Shown here piece by piece: positions 1-10,374 of a DNA stretch of 64,000 nucleotides. The notes below the pieces were generated by a model. The model was not told the DNA's origin. It saw nothing but the letters and a program-made list of their open reading frames with translations, and did no database searches. The stretch is from assembly GCA_023525715.1 (NCBI GenBank), contig CM042013.1, positions 83,564,494 through 83,628,493 of the forward strand, read 5' to 3'. The first letter of the stretch is position 1. Each line of letters starts with the position of its first letter. A program made the position numbers and the translations under genes. The stretch is from Cichorium intybus (lineage: Eukaryota > Streptophyta > Magnoliopsida > Asterales > Asteraceae).

Positions 1-1167
1 ATCTTTGGTTGTTTGTGGGACATACACTCCCGGCCTTGGGTCTAGCATTCTTCTCTTCCTTTGAACTAGGGCGGGAGTAGGTTCTTCCTGTTCACTTTCT
101 GCAGGGTCAAAAATAGCAGAAACAACTGGTTGAAGAGGAATCAACACAGTTTGATGTGGAGATTCAGTTTCGGTGACGACATGCACATGGCCAGACATGC
201 CTTCGATAAGATCTTCAAGCTCTATCTCGGTGAGCTCAGTCTCTTCTTTCTCTTGGTTCTCTTCAGTTGCTTCACCCTCTTTATCATCTTCAAGATCCAC
301 AATCTCTTCAAATGAAAATACGAACTTGGTTTTTAAGGTTTCCACATTTGTCTCCGGTACATTTGCTTCTAGGGTCTCTTCTGCATCAACAAACCTCCCA
401 AATTTCACTAGCTTCTTCAATCCTTGATACAAAGCTTTACCTTTTCTAACTTGCTTCATGAGACTAAAAGTAATAGGGCCCAGAGGTTTGAGATCCAAGG
501 TGTTTGGAGTCCTCTCCATCTGAGGGTATTTCTCATTGAAGATCATTTAGAGGAACCTTGGGTACATCTAGAACAAGTTCTTCTTCTTTTGCTGAATGTT
601 ACTCTGCATCTCCTCAAATACGTATCTAGAATAGTTGTAATCCCAGTCCATAGCTAAAGCAACGATGGCAGAAGTTGCGGTCTGGATGATCTCATTTGAT
701 CCCCCCTTTCTTCCAGACACACAGTTTACAAATGTATGTGCAACGAATTTCCAGAACGGTGGAAACTTCTTCTTCAAGGTGGGAGGATACTTTCCCTCAT
801 AGCACATTTCAGCAAGAGCTGCCTTGACCTTGTCAGCAGTATAGTCAGTCGGGAATCCAGGTGCGTCACCAAATAACAGCACTTCCCGAATAGTGTCCTC
901 AGAGAAAGTCACGTGCACGTCATTTACATTGGACTCTATAGTACCAGCACCATCTGCACCCTACTGGTTGAATGCAGCATTCTTCCAAAAATCGTTGATC
1001 AGATCCACACAAATGACTGGACTGAAACATAGAGCGTGAGAAATTCGGCACAAGTTGAGTCCCTTGATCATCGATTGGAATTCCTTGTGTGCAGCTGGTG
1101 GATCTAGTAGATAGCCTACGATGTTGTGGGAATCCACGTGCTTCATGTATGTACTTTCAGCAGCCAT
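1..1167 (-). pseudogene. Sirevirus-type downstream ORF of a Copia element, broken
   Basis: Read on the minus strand this is one reading frame from an ATG at 1167 to beyond the window edge, interrupted by at least three in-frame stops (near 961, 568 and 552). The first part (MAAESTYMKH...) and the second (start near 918, with GKYPPTLKKKFPPFWKF) resemble the extra ORF that follows pol in plant Sireviruses. After the third stop it is open and rich in Glu, Pro and Thr. No signal peptide or membrane helix is evident, so the customary label 'env-like' is not supported by what I see. It is probably the 3' ORF of the same minus-strand Copia whose 5' end lies at 26234-28682, with Athila-1 in between. 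Function unknown; the identification rests on family resemblance and position. Confidence 0.6.
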
Positions 1168-1354
1168 TTTAACTGCACCAAACTTGCCAAGTGAGAAAAT
1201 AATTCAAATAAAATTAAATTAACTCACATCTCTCGTTTAAATTGATTTTCTTGCTTTAATTTTCAAGAAAAATCAATTTTGACCAAGGAATTAATTTTCT
1301 CAATTTAAAAAAATTATTTTCAAAATTAATATTCCAAAAAATCTCCCTGAAAAT

Positions 1355-1500
1355 TGATTTCGGTCCATAAATAGCGATTTCGGTTCATATGGTGTCGATT
1401 TCGGTCAAAGGAGACCGATTTCGGTCAACGTCCACGATTTCGGTCCGGATTTCGATGTTATCGGTGAAAACGGGTAGGATCAGGGTGTTTTCGGTCCAAT
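1355..1500 (+). repeat. Array of GATTTCGGTC motifs
   Basis: The word GATTTCGGT[C/T] occurs near 1355, 1375, 1397, 1416 and 1435, with GTTTTCGGTC near 1490, at roughly 20-bp steps between the first five. The spacers differ, so this is a recurring motif and not a simple tandem repeat. Related TTTTCGGT words fill the leaders of two other Copia elements in the window. Confidence 0.7.
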
Positions 1501-2664
1501 TTTAACGATATTGGTCGAGATGGGTCGGATCAAGTCGAATCTCGGTCAGATCCGGATCCAACCTAGAACCCGATGATATTTGGGCGAAAACCCTTCGTCG
1601 CCATTACCGAGAACCTCCAAACTTCGATTAAAACCTGCAAAATAACCAAAATCGAACCGTACAAACACCAAATCTAGATCATTAGCAACGATTAGAAGCA
1701 ACATCTAACCTTTTGAACGGATTAAACGCAAGAAAAACGAGAGAGATCGAGAGGGTTTGCGAGTTCGAGAGAGAGGGAGTTCGAGAGAGAGATGGAGATG
1801 ACGGCGGTGAGAGTTAGGGTTTAGAGACAAAAGGGCGGGGTGGGAACCATTTAAACCACCGATAACTAGGTGGGCCCACATGGGTTTTCGGCCTATGGGT
1901 CCACCGAGAACCACCCAGCCCAAATCCGTTTTCGGTCCTAATGCGATTAAAAGTTTATGATATTTAATTTCGTGACGAATAAAAATAAAATAAAATAAAA
2001 TACACACAACGAAAAGCTTAAATAAATTTGTTTGATTTTTAATTTTTTTGTTTTTATCATTTTTATGTTATTTATCTCTAGATTTTGGAATTTTAATTTT
2101 TATTTTATATTCTCCCCCTAAATCAAATATTGTACATTAAAATTTTTTATTTTCTAAAATACTGAAAAGTAAGAACTCATGAAAAGAAAAATTAAAATTA
2201 AATTAAAGCTACGACTTGGAAATTTAAACAAATTCACGAACCACAGTCCAACTAAGCCTACCAAATTTTTCAAGCTCATCCCACGTTTGGTTGATATTTT
2301 CAGGATAGACTTACGCTTTTCATTTGCAAGCAAGATTCACACAGTCACATTACAAAACAAATTTTCTCAAAATAACACATATACAATTTAGAATTTATAG
2401 AAAGACATGAACTTTTATTGTGTCGAGAGAATCGTCAACCCGGATAATTATCTTAAATTGTTTCGTTCGAAACACCATTTCCAATTTCTTCACTTTGAAT
2501 GAAAAGCTTTATCTCGAGAATCTATTTCTCAACAGAATTTCCATAACATACACAGGATATCTCCCCTTTCTAATCGAGAAACTCTTTGGTTAACTGTCTC
2601 TTTTCCCTAAGTCTATGTTCTTTTTGAATCCACGCTCTTACATGTTTTCCTCACTCTTTTGACT

Positions 2665-2884
2665 TGTGCAACATTGGGATCTTTTAAGGAGTTTTAATGC
2701 TCATTTTGTGCATCATTGGCGTCTTTTTAGGAGTTCTTATAGAATTTGCATTGATGCTCCTTAGGCTTATTCATGTGAGTGCATTGGCCTCTTTTAAGGT
2801 CTCTAATTTGGGTTAATTTTGTGCCTCTTTTCATTTAATCCTAGTGTCCTTTTTGACATGTGTGCTCATTGGCCTCTTTTAGCC
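2665..2884 (+). repeat. Four degenerate copies of a CATTGG/TCTTTTAAGG motif
   Basis: Copies near 2665-2689, 2708-2734, 2775-2800 and 2857-2884 share a GTG..CATTGG core followed within a few bases by TCTTTTA. Read on the minus strand, which is the coding sense of the host Copia, the motif is purine-rich (TAAAAGAGGCCAATG). Confidence 0.6.
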
Positions 2885-3632
2885 TAAACCGCACACTCTT
2901 TTGAATGTGGGTTGTGACATTCAGACACACTCAGCAGACCATGATAGTATACTAAAAGTTTCTCTCAAACCCAAACTTTTGGGGAAGCCAAGGTTAACAG
3001 ACCATGTATGTAGAAGAAATTGGGTAGACATTGATTCTCAGACAAAGTCATTTTCATAGCAACTTGAAGTATAACGAACCCTTTAAGCTCATGGTGATAG
3101 TACACTAACCAGATAGGCGACCACAATAACTATTCATAGTCCTTAAAAAAATACTAACCTTCTATGCATCATTTCAATTCCAATTATTTCATTTTGTAAC
3201 ATATGTGAATCACATTTGACTAGGAAAACAACTATTTTTATCTTCATGAACATCATTTTACCAAACCAGGACAAACTCACAAATGAAGCAGGGTTGAACA
3301 CTTATTTATTTTTGAACATTTCTGAATTTTATTTGGTTTTATACTCCCTCTAAAAATTTCCATGAGAATATTTTGACCTTTTTCTAAAGTTTTTTTTGAC
3401 AAAAATGCATAAAAGATATTTTGGATATTTGTTTTTTCTATTTTTAAATTTGACCTCTCCCCCTAAATTTGTGCAGAGAGGAGAGATAACGAGAATATGA
3501 ACGAAAATTAAAATTATCAGTCACGAAACGAAAATCAAGAAGATTCTATAAGCACATCCAACCAAAAATAGATATAAGAGATGAGAGAATTCAAACCATA
3601 AATCAGCCATTGAAGAACCTTGTGAACCATTT

Positions 3633-4614
3633 TCACAACGCCTAGTAATATCAAGTATTTTAGTCGTTGTTGAGCCCTATTCTTGGTGAATTTATATCAT
3701 ATATGCTGTGCTTTCTCACTTTTTGTGTCAGTGCTTGTTTGGAAAGAAATGATGTAAACAGGGGCCAAATGCGTACAAAATGGAAGAAGTTTGAAGATAA
3801 AGACAAAACAGTCGAATTTGCACGCGTGCCGCGGTGATGTACAAGGGTGCGATGCACTGAGTCATGATTGAGGCGGTGGAGAAGATTCAAATGCCGAAAA
3901 AACGGGGATAAACTCGTATGTGCGCCGCGGATTTTTAATGCGCGCGGCGCGGTCTTTTATTTTTCAAAACTATAAATAGAGGGCTCTAGGTCGAAATCAG
4001 CAGCAAAGACCTGGCATAGGAACGACCCCCAAGGCTTCTTTGACTCCGAGTTTCAGTTTTCAGTCGACCATAATTGGTATTTATTGTTTTCTCTTTTAAT
4101 TTCCAAGTAGTTTAGTAGTTTTGGTAGCTTTGGCTAGTGTTATTGGGTGTGACAACCATTGGCATTAGTTTTTAGTTTCTGAAAGTTTATGTTTTCTGTT
4201 TTGAACAAGTTTGGATCTGAGTTTTTAATAGTTAATCATTCGGTTATTGTTAATTACTCTTTTTAAGGTTTTTATGCTTTGGGATGAATTTGGATGTTTG
4301 ATTGTGTTGGATTGTTCTTGTGTTTCTGAATTTAGATTATACTTTCCAATTTCAGTAACTCATTTTAGTTTAGAAATTGAATTGATTTGGTTAATGTTAG
4401 AGTTAGTTTTTGGATTTGTTGGATTTTGTGATTTCGGGACTGTTTTCGGTAAAAGTTAGAAACTAGATCATCTGGTTGTAGAGTGACACTACAATTGGTA
4501 ATCTGTTGCCTACCTTGACCACGTAACTCATGTGGATCGACCCTGACTACCGCTATACTAGTGTGTGTTAGGTTATTTTACTATTTTTGACCGCACGACG
4601 ACCTAGGCGTGTCA
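3633..4614 (+). repeat. Athila-1 5' LTR
   Basis: It matches the 3' LTR at 25257-26233 almost base for base. It starts TCACAACGCC where the other copies have TGACAACGCC, and ends GTGTCA just before the spacer and primer site. A TATAAATA box at 3971-3978 follows a GC-rich block. Confidence 0.93.
3821..3978 (+). promoter_or_regulatory. LTR promoter block: GCGCCGCGG motifs and TATA box
   Basis: GC-rich words (CACGCGTGCCGCGG at 3821, TGCGCCGCGG at 3921, CGCGCGGCGCGGTC at 3941) precede TATAAATA at 3971. The same arrangement recurs in the other Athila LTRs of this window. TATA function is inferred from position and sequence. Confidence 0.6.
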
Positions 4615-4619
4615 AATTT

Positions 4620-4637
4620 TGGCGTCGTTGCCGGGGA
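4620..4637 (+). other. Athila-1 primer binding site (tRNA-Asp type)
   Basis: TGGCGTCGTTGCCGGGGA lies six bases after the LTR. It differs at one position from TGGCGCCGTTGCCGGGGA, the complement of the plant tRNA-Asp 3' end used by Athila elements. Confidence 0.85.
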
Positions 4638-4760
4638 GTTGTGAGTTTAAGAGTAGGCGATCTGTAGGACTTTTAGTTTCTGATTTTTGGTTTTAGTATT
4701 GAGATTTTTAGTTGTTTAGTATTTTTCTTTTTGGTTTTGACGGGCGTGTTGCACTAATGC

Positions 4761-6672
4761 ATGCGTACCCGTCGGGGTGGGCAGTTATCACCCTTGCGTT
4801 TTGACTCAGAGATCGAACGAACCGCGTGCAAGAACCGTGCACGTAGGCGTTTAGATACAATGAGTTTTAGTCATGTTAGTAGTAGTATTGAGGATGTTAC
4901 CCATGAGCCTTCGAGTGAGGTAACGGGGGCAGTTCCATTTATTCCCCCAGTTTCAGAATTTCAGATAGGGAGCACGAGTGCTACTGGTGGTACGGTTTCA
5001 GCCCCCGCATCAATACCATCATGCACTCCGCCTTCTGTTCCACCATTTCAACCATAATCTACAAACCCTTTTACATCTGCTATGTCTTGGGGAGCGCCGA
5101 CCCGTGATGGCACCCCAAATGCCTAGGCAGCACACTACCATTTCTCAACCACAATCACAACCATTACAACCACCATTAATCTTTAAACCACAAACCACTT
5201 TTCAAACCATACCACAACCTCCTCAGCAGCAGTACCAGTACCAGGAGGCTGAGCAGAGATATGAAGATGAGAAAGAAGGATGAGTTCCACAAGCACCACA
5301 ACAACCATGGAACCGAGGTCGGGGACCTCCACGAAGAGCACCACAGCAACAACAACCACAAGGTCAGCAAGGTTACAACAACGATCATCACTATAACGGT
5401 AATCCTGTTCAACCCTTGTACTTTGCACAACCGAGAGGGCAGTCGGTTGCATCGCACTTCCAACCGCGGGAGTACGATGATTCATCGCCCATTTATATTC
5501 CAGATGATATAGATACTCAAGTAGAAATTAGGCCCCAGTTGATAGGAGTATTAACACAATTTAGAGGGTATAAGACGAATGATCCTTATAATCATTTTTA
5601 TGAATTCCTAGCCATAGCAAACGCCAATACTCCTAGGAACACCAATAGGGATATTTTTAGGTTAAGATTATTTCCTTTTACCTTAAAGGATAGAGCCAAG
5701 TACTGGTTTACATCTCTTCCACCTAATAGTATCACTACTTGGGATCAACTTAAGGTAAAGTTTTTAAAAGAATTCTATCCAGTCAGTAAAACCACTGAGG
5801 TTAGACGTGCGATCCAAGACTTTCAGCAGAAGTCTGGCGAGGCATTTCACGAGGCTTTCGATCGATTGAAGGAGTTGTTGCATTCCTGCCCGTATCACGA
5901 AGTTCGTAAGTGGCAGCTGGTGAAATTGTTTTTTGAAGGAGTGAACGAGATGCATCAAGCGATGATAAATGCTTCATCGAGTGGGACATTCATGTGGCAA
6001 GAGCCAGAGGATGCATGAAGATTCTTGGAATAGTGAAGTTTAGGATCTAAGGTCAGCGGATCCATGATGGATAGCACAGTGTATGTGGCGAATATAGAAG
6101 CAAAAAATAAGTGGAAAAAGGAGATCCAAGATGAGCTAAGCGCTGTTACTAAAAAGTTCAATCAAATGCTCACAATATTTTAGAAGGAGAAAGGAGCGTA
6201 TGTATTACATGGGAAAGTTATCTGTAATACATGTGGTGAAGTAGGACATAACCACAATGAATGCTCAATGACACATGAGGAAATCAGTCAGGTGAACGGA
6301 TATGGTCAATTCCACAATACGTCACGACCATTCAAAAATAATCAACAGAAGGAAGTGAGGCAACAACCAGTAAGACAGCAACATGTACAATCAGCGCCTC
6401 CAGCAAGAAATATGAACATTGGCATGCAAGAGATTTTCAAAATGTTACTTAAGCTCAAGGAAGTGGAAGATGCAAATTCGCAAGCAATTTTAAAGTTAGG
6501 GGAATTGCTTGTGAAGTTGGAGAAAGATAGGGCACAAGAAAAGGCACAACCACCAAAAATGCAAGTAAATGAAGTTATCACGCTCACAAGTGGGAAAAAG
6601 GTGGACAACAAGGTTACAGCTCCACCAGCAGAAGAGGATAGTGATGCGGAGATAGTCTTTCATGAAAAGTAA
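4761..6672 (+). pseudogene. Athila-1 gag, broken
   Basis: Gag forms the virus-like particle and binds element RNA. The frame opens with MRTRRGGQ at 4761, passes a Pro/Gln-rich stretch with stops and frameshifts (to about 5410), then an intact capsid-like block at 5416-6018 with the Athila signature YWFTSLPPNSITTWDQL and KFLKEFYP. A stop at about 6016 falls where Athila-2 has Trp (EEAWRFLEQ), so it is a nonsense mutation. A CCHC zinc knuckle (CNTCGEVGHNHNEC) is encoded at about 6218-6260, followed by a Gln-rich and Lys-rich C-terminal part ending at 6672. The matching region in Athila-2 has no zinc knuckle. Confidence 0.88.
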
Positions 6673-7737
6673 GAGCTGGAAAAAAAAGAGAAAAGAGAAA
6701 AAGAAGGGCAAGTACAAAAGAAAAAGAAACCAGCAAGTACATGGGAGAAGGGAGAAACAGGTGGGACAGCCCCTTTCCCTGCGGCTTTGGAAAAGCCTGA
6801 AAGGAGACCATATGGGAAGAAAGGACCACAAGCAGAGGATATGTGGGATCTGTTCAGTCAGATCAAAGTTAACATCCCATTGGTTAAGCTTATCAAGGAA
6901 GTTCCTGTGTATGCAAAGTTTCTCAAGGACATGTGTATTCACAAAAAGCACATTTTGTCGCATCTTTCTAAAAGAATTAATTTGCCCGAGAATGTAAGTT
7001 CTATAATTATGGATGCATTACCACCCAAACTGAAGGACCCAGGGGTTCCTCTCATCTCAGTTGATTTATGTGATGTGCACATCAAGAAAGCTCTGTTAGA
7101 TTTGGGTGCGAGTGTGAACATTCTACAAAGACAGCTTTTTGACAAATATGAATTCGGTACTTTGAGGCCTACTGATGTAATCTTACACCTTGCTGACAAG
7201 TCTACGAAGATTTCTAGGGGAATGTTGTCAAATGTCATCATTAAAGTGAGAGATTTCTATTACCCAGCAGATTTCTTAGTTCTGGATACCTGTCAGGCTG
7301 CCAATGGAGAACAACCGACGATCATTTTGGGGCGACCTTTCTTGGCTACAGCTAATGCAAACATTGACTGTCGTACAGGAGAGATGGGGATTTCCTTTGG
7401 ACATTGGCAAACTAAGATTATTATTTTTAATGCTAAAGGAAGTACCATGGAGGATGAAGAATGCTACCAGGTGGACATCATAGACGAGTTAGTGCAGCAA
7501 TACACACCTGAAGTGTTACAGCAAGAAGTGATGGATATTCAAGAAAAAGGAGAGGCTGAGCAGGAGAAGCAAGAGGAAGTAACAGGAAAAGATAAAGGCA
7601 TGAAGCATGAAGAATGCGCACACATCGAGATGTTGCCGACGGAGATTCCTAAGACATTAAAACCATCTTTACAGGAACCACCAACCTTAGAGTTGAAGCC
7701 GTTACCAGCTCATTTAAAGTACGCCTTTCTAGGATAA
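6673..7737 (+). pseudogene. Athila-1 protease region
   Basis: The segment after the gag stop reads Lys-rich, then from 6787 an open 316-codon stretch. LLDLGASVNIL at about 7095 is the retropepsin active site in the Athila form (DLG in place of DT/SG), and ILGRPFLATANA at about 7325 is the second conserved motif (ILGRPFL). The C-terminal part is acidic. The ORF ends at 7737 (AFLG, stop), where related elements read through into the polymerase, so the stop is probably a mutation. Confidence 0.87.
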
Positions 7738-7752
7738 AAAGAAACCCTACCT

Positions 7753-9439
7753 GTGATCTTAGCAGCGAATTTGACAATGGAACAAGAAAAGGACTTGCTT
7801 AAGGTTTTGTCCAAACATAAGGAAGCCATTGGTTGGACGATTGCAGATTTGAAGGGAATTAGCCCGACTACATGTATGCATCAGATCATCACAGAAGAAG
7901 GAGCCAAACATGCTAGGGATACACAAAGAATATTATCCAAATTTGAAGGAAGTTATGAAGAAGGAGGTATTGAAATGGTTGGATGCTGGGATCATATATC
8001 CAATCTCCGATAGTGAGTGGGTCAGTCCGACACAAACCGTGCCGAAGAAATCTAGTATAACTGTAGTGGATACTAAGGATGGTGACAAAGTATCCACGAG
8101 ACCCGTAACTGGATGGAGGGTATGTATTGATTACCGGAAACTTAATGCTGCTACATCCAAGGATCATTTCCCATTACCGTTCATTGATCAGATTGTAGAA
8201 AAGCTAGCTGGACAGAAGTATTATTGTTTCTTGGACGGCTATTCTGGGTATAATCAGATTGTCATTCACCCGGAGGATCAGGCGAAGACCACATTCACAT
8301 GTCCATATGGTACTTTTGCATTTCACAAAATGCCATTTGATTTGTGCAATGCTCCCGCTACGTTTCAACGGTGCATGATGGCAATATTTTCCGACATGAT
8401 TGGTGATGTGTTGGAGATCTTCATGGATGACTTCTCGTTTTTTGGATCAACATTTGAGGCATGCTTAAGTCAACTGGAAAAAGTGTTAGAACGATGTGTA
8501 GAATCTAATCTAGCGCTTTCTTGGGAGAAAAGCCATTTTATGGTTAGGGAAGGAATAGTCTTAGGTCATGTAGTCTCTGAGAGAGGATTTGAGGTAGATC
8601 GATCTAAGTTTAAGGTCATTTCCACATTGCCACCCCCGACATCCGTGAAAGGGGTTAGATCTTTCTTAGGCCATGCTGGTTTTTACCGTAGGTTTATTAA
8701 GGACTTTAGTACTATCTCTAAACCTCTTTGTGGCCTTCTTTTAAAGGACGCACCATTTATTTTTTATGAAGAGTGTGTAAAAGCATTCAATATCCTTAAA
8801 AATAAATTGGTCGAGGCTCCCATCTTAAAACCTCCCGATTGGACCCAACCTTTTGAAATTATGTATGACGCTAGTGACTACGCTGCTGGTGCAGTATTAG
8901 GACAAAGGGTTGATAGGAAGCCGGTAGTCATATGCTATGCTAGTAAGACCTTTTCAGAGGCTCAATTGAATTATACAACCACCGAAAAAGAGTTACTTGC
9001 CATAGTATTTGCGTTGGATAAGTTCAAATCTTACATCTGGGGATCAAAGGTGGTGGTCTATACTGACCACAGTGCTGTCCGGCATCTACTTGCAAAGAAG
9101 GAGTCTAAGCCGAGACTGATCAGATGGATACTATTGCTTCAAGAGTTCGATGTAGAGATCAAGGATAAGAAAGGGGCAGAAAATGTAGTGGCAGATCATC
9201 TCTCACGACTGCCAGCAGAAGGGTTAGAAGCTGGTATCAAAGATTCATTTCCAGACGAGCAGTTGTTGGAACTCATTGGGGCTCCAAGGTATGCAAATTA
9301 TGTCAATTTTCTGGCTACAGGAGCGATACCAACGCATTGGATGAAACAGAGACAGAAGCAATTTCGTACGTACGCGAAGAGGTTTATTTGGGATGATCCT
9401 GATCTTTTTAAAGTGGGGGAAGACCAAATAATTCATTGA
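7753..9439 (+). pseudogene. Athila-1 reverse transcriptase and RNase H
   Basis: This would copy element RNA into DNA. It begins in one frame (7753-8013: TMEQEKDLLKVLSKHKEAIG) and continues after a frameshift near 7910-8010 in a 509-codon frame. Visible polymerase motifs are CIDYRKLNAATSKDHFPLPF, FLDGYSGYNQI and the catalytic box FMDDFSFFG. RNase H follows with YDASDYAAGAVLG, TTTEKELLAIVFALDKF and YTDHSAVRHL. The stop at 9437-9439 (QIIH, stop, CVPDSE) falls inside the RNase H-integrase linker and looks like a CGA to TGA change. Confidence 0.92.
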
Positions 9440-9442
9440 TGT

Positions 9443-9906
9443 GTGCCCGATAGTGAGATAGGTGATGTTGTAGATCACTGTCATGCTTCAGCATGTGGAG
9501 GACACTTTAGTGGCAAGAAGACAGGATACAAAGTTTTAGAAGCAGGACTGTATTGGCCGACTATCTTCACGGATGCTCACAAAACTGCTAAAGAGTGCCT
9601 GAATTGCCAGCAACTGGGGAATATATCGAAAAGGGACCAAATGCCCTTAAACCCGATCTTGGTGGTAGACATTTTCGATGTATGGGGAATCGACTTCATG
9701 GGGCTATTTCCCACCTCGCATGGCTATGTCTACATTCTCGTAGCAGTGGATTATGTTTCTAAGTGGATTGAGGCAGAAGCGACCCGCACAAATGATCATC
9801 ATGTGGTGTGCAAATTTGTTAAGAAAAACATTTTCACTCGACATGGAGTCCCACGGGTTATTATAAGTGATGGTGGGTCGCACTTAAGGAACTTCAAATT
9901 TGGGAG
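9443..9906 (+). pseudogene. Athila-1 integrase, amino part (zinc finger and core), split
   Basis: Integrase inserts the DNA copy into the host chromosome. The HHCC zinc finger is visible (DHCHASACGGHF ... CLNCQQLGN), then the core with IDFMGLFP (first Asp) and VIISDGGSHLRNF (second Asp). The frame is cut after NFKFG by the Copia insertion at 9907; the catalytic Glu and C-terminal part resume at 22942. This split is the direct evidence that the Copia is younger than Athila-1. Confidence 0.92.
9902..9906 (+). repeat. Target site duplication of the SIRE Copia, left copy
   Basis: GGGAG immediately before the Copia LTR; the same five bases follow the other LTR at 22937-22941. Confidence 0.93.
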
Positions 9907-10335
9907 TGTAAGATCAAATTAAGAACAAGGCAAACAACGAGAACAAAAGTAATTGAGTAATCAATCAGTCGAATGATTTGTATTCAATGTAAAAGGATAG
10001 TGCTCCAAGTCTTTTTAACGACGAGCAACTATACAGATCGTTACAATGAATATGCGATTGTAAAAGTTACGTAGTAAACAACTAGGGCTAAAGGTGTTTA
10101 TATACTAGGATCTAATTGGATAAACACTCAATCCAATTAGTTACAGATAAGCTTAAACCCTAGTCATTATCTATTACAAAAGATAAGTATAATCAAAACT
10201 GTCTTCCGATAAGCATGGAGACTTCGTATCATCACCCACTTCGCATCAGCTCATCACTTCGCATACATCAAATCCTTCGGATAGGAACGCATGTACTTCG
10301 GATATCAAAATATCATCACAACTAGAATCCTAACA
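9907..10335 (-). repeat. SIRE Copia 3' LTR
   Basis: 429 bp, TG...CA ends in plus-strand reading, nearly identical to 22508-22936. A TATATAAAC box in minus-strand sense lies at 10096-10104. Five MCTTCGNAT words lie at 10221-10304. Confidence 0.95.
10221..10304 (-). promoter_or_regulatory. Five ACTTCGNAT motifs at about 18-bp steps in the LTR U3
   Basis: Words at 10221, 10238, 10256, 10274 and 10295 read ACTTCGTATC, ACTTCGCATC, ACTTCGCATA, CCTTCGGATA and ACTTCGGATA. In element sense they lie just inside the LTR start and roughly 120 bp upstream of the TATA box, where an enhancer would be expected. The other LTR carries the same set, with one copy mutated to CTTCAGATA. Confidence 0.55.
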
Positions 10336-10350
10336 TTCTCCCCCTTTGTG
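10336..10350 (-). other. SIRE Copia polypurine tract
   Basis: Minus-strand reading ACAAAGGGGGAGAA abuts the 3' LTR start TGTTAG. This is where plus-strand DNA synthesis is primed. A similar tract (AAGGGGGAGAAGG on the minus strand) lies at 11706-11720. Confidence 0.85.
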
Positions 10351-10374
10351 GTGAAGATGCCAGGTATCCGAAGT

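Larger units (their letters stand above)
1168..3632 (-). other. Non-coding tract of the minus-strand Copia, upstream of its 3' ORF
   Basis: No domain-bearing ORF was found. The tract holds a GATTTCGGTC array (1355-1500), a short GA-rich stretch near 1738-1800, two minus-strand polypurine-like tracts (2111-2122 and 3451-3471, read as TTTAGGGGGAGA on the minus strand) and four degenerate copies of a CATTGG...TCTTTTA motif (2665-2884). Repeated polypurine-like tracts in non-coding DNA are a known Sirevirus trait. The integrase and reverse transcriptase expected between this tract and the protease at 26237 are absent. Confidence 0.5.

Noticed and set aside
5183..5485. Hydrophobic minus-strand ORFs opposite Athila-1 gag (and 37965-38237 in Athila-2)
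   Set aside because: Complement of Gln/Pro-rich coding sequence; the Val/Leu runs are not real membrane segments.
6496..6963. 155-codon minus-strand ORF
   Set aside because: Antisense of Athila-1 gag and protease; rich in Phe, Leu and Cys as expected of the complement of Lys/Glu-rich coding DNA.
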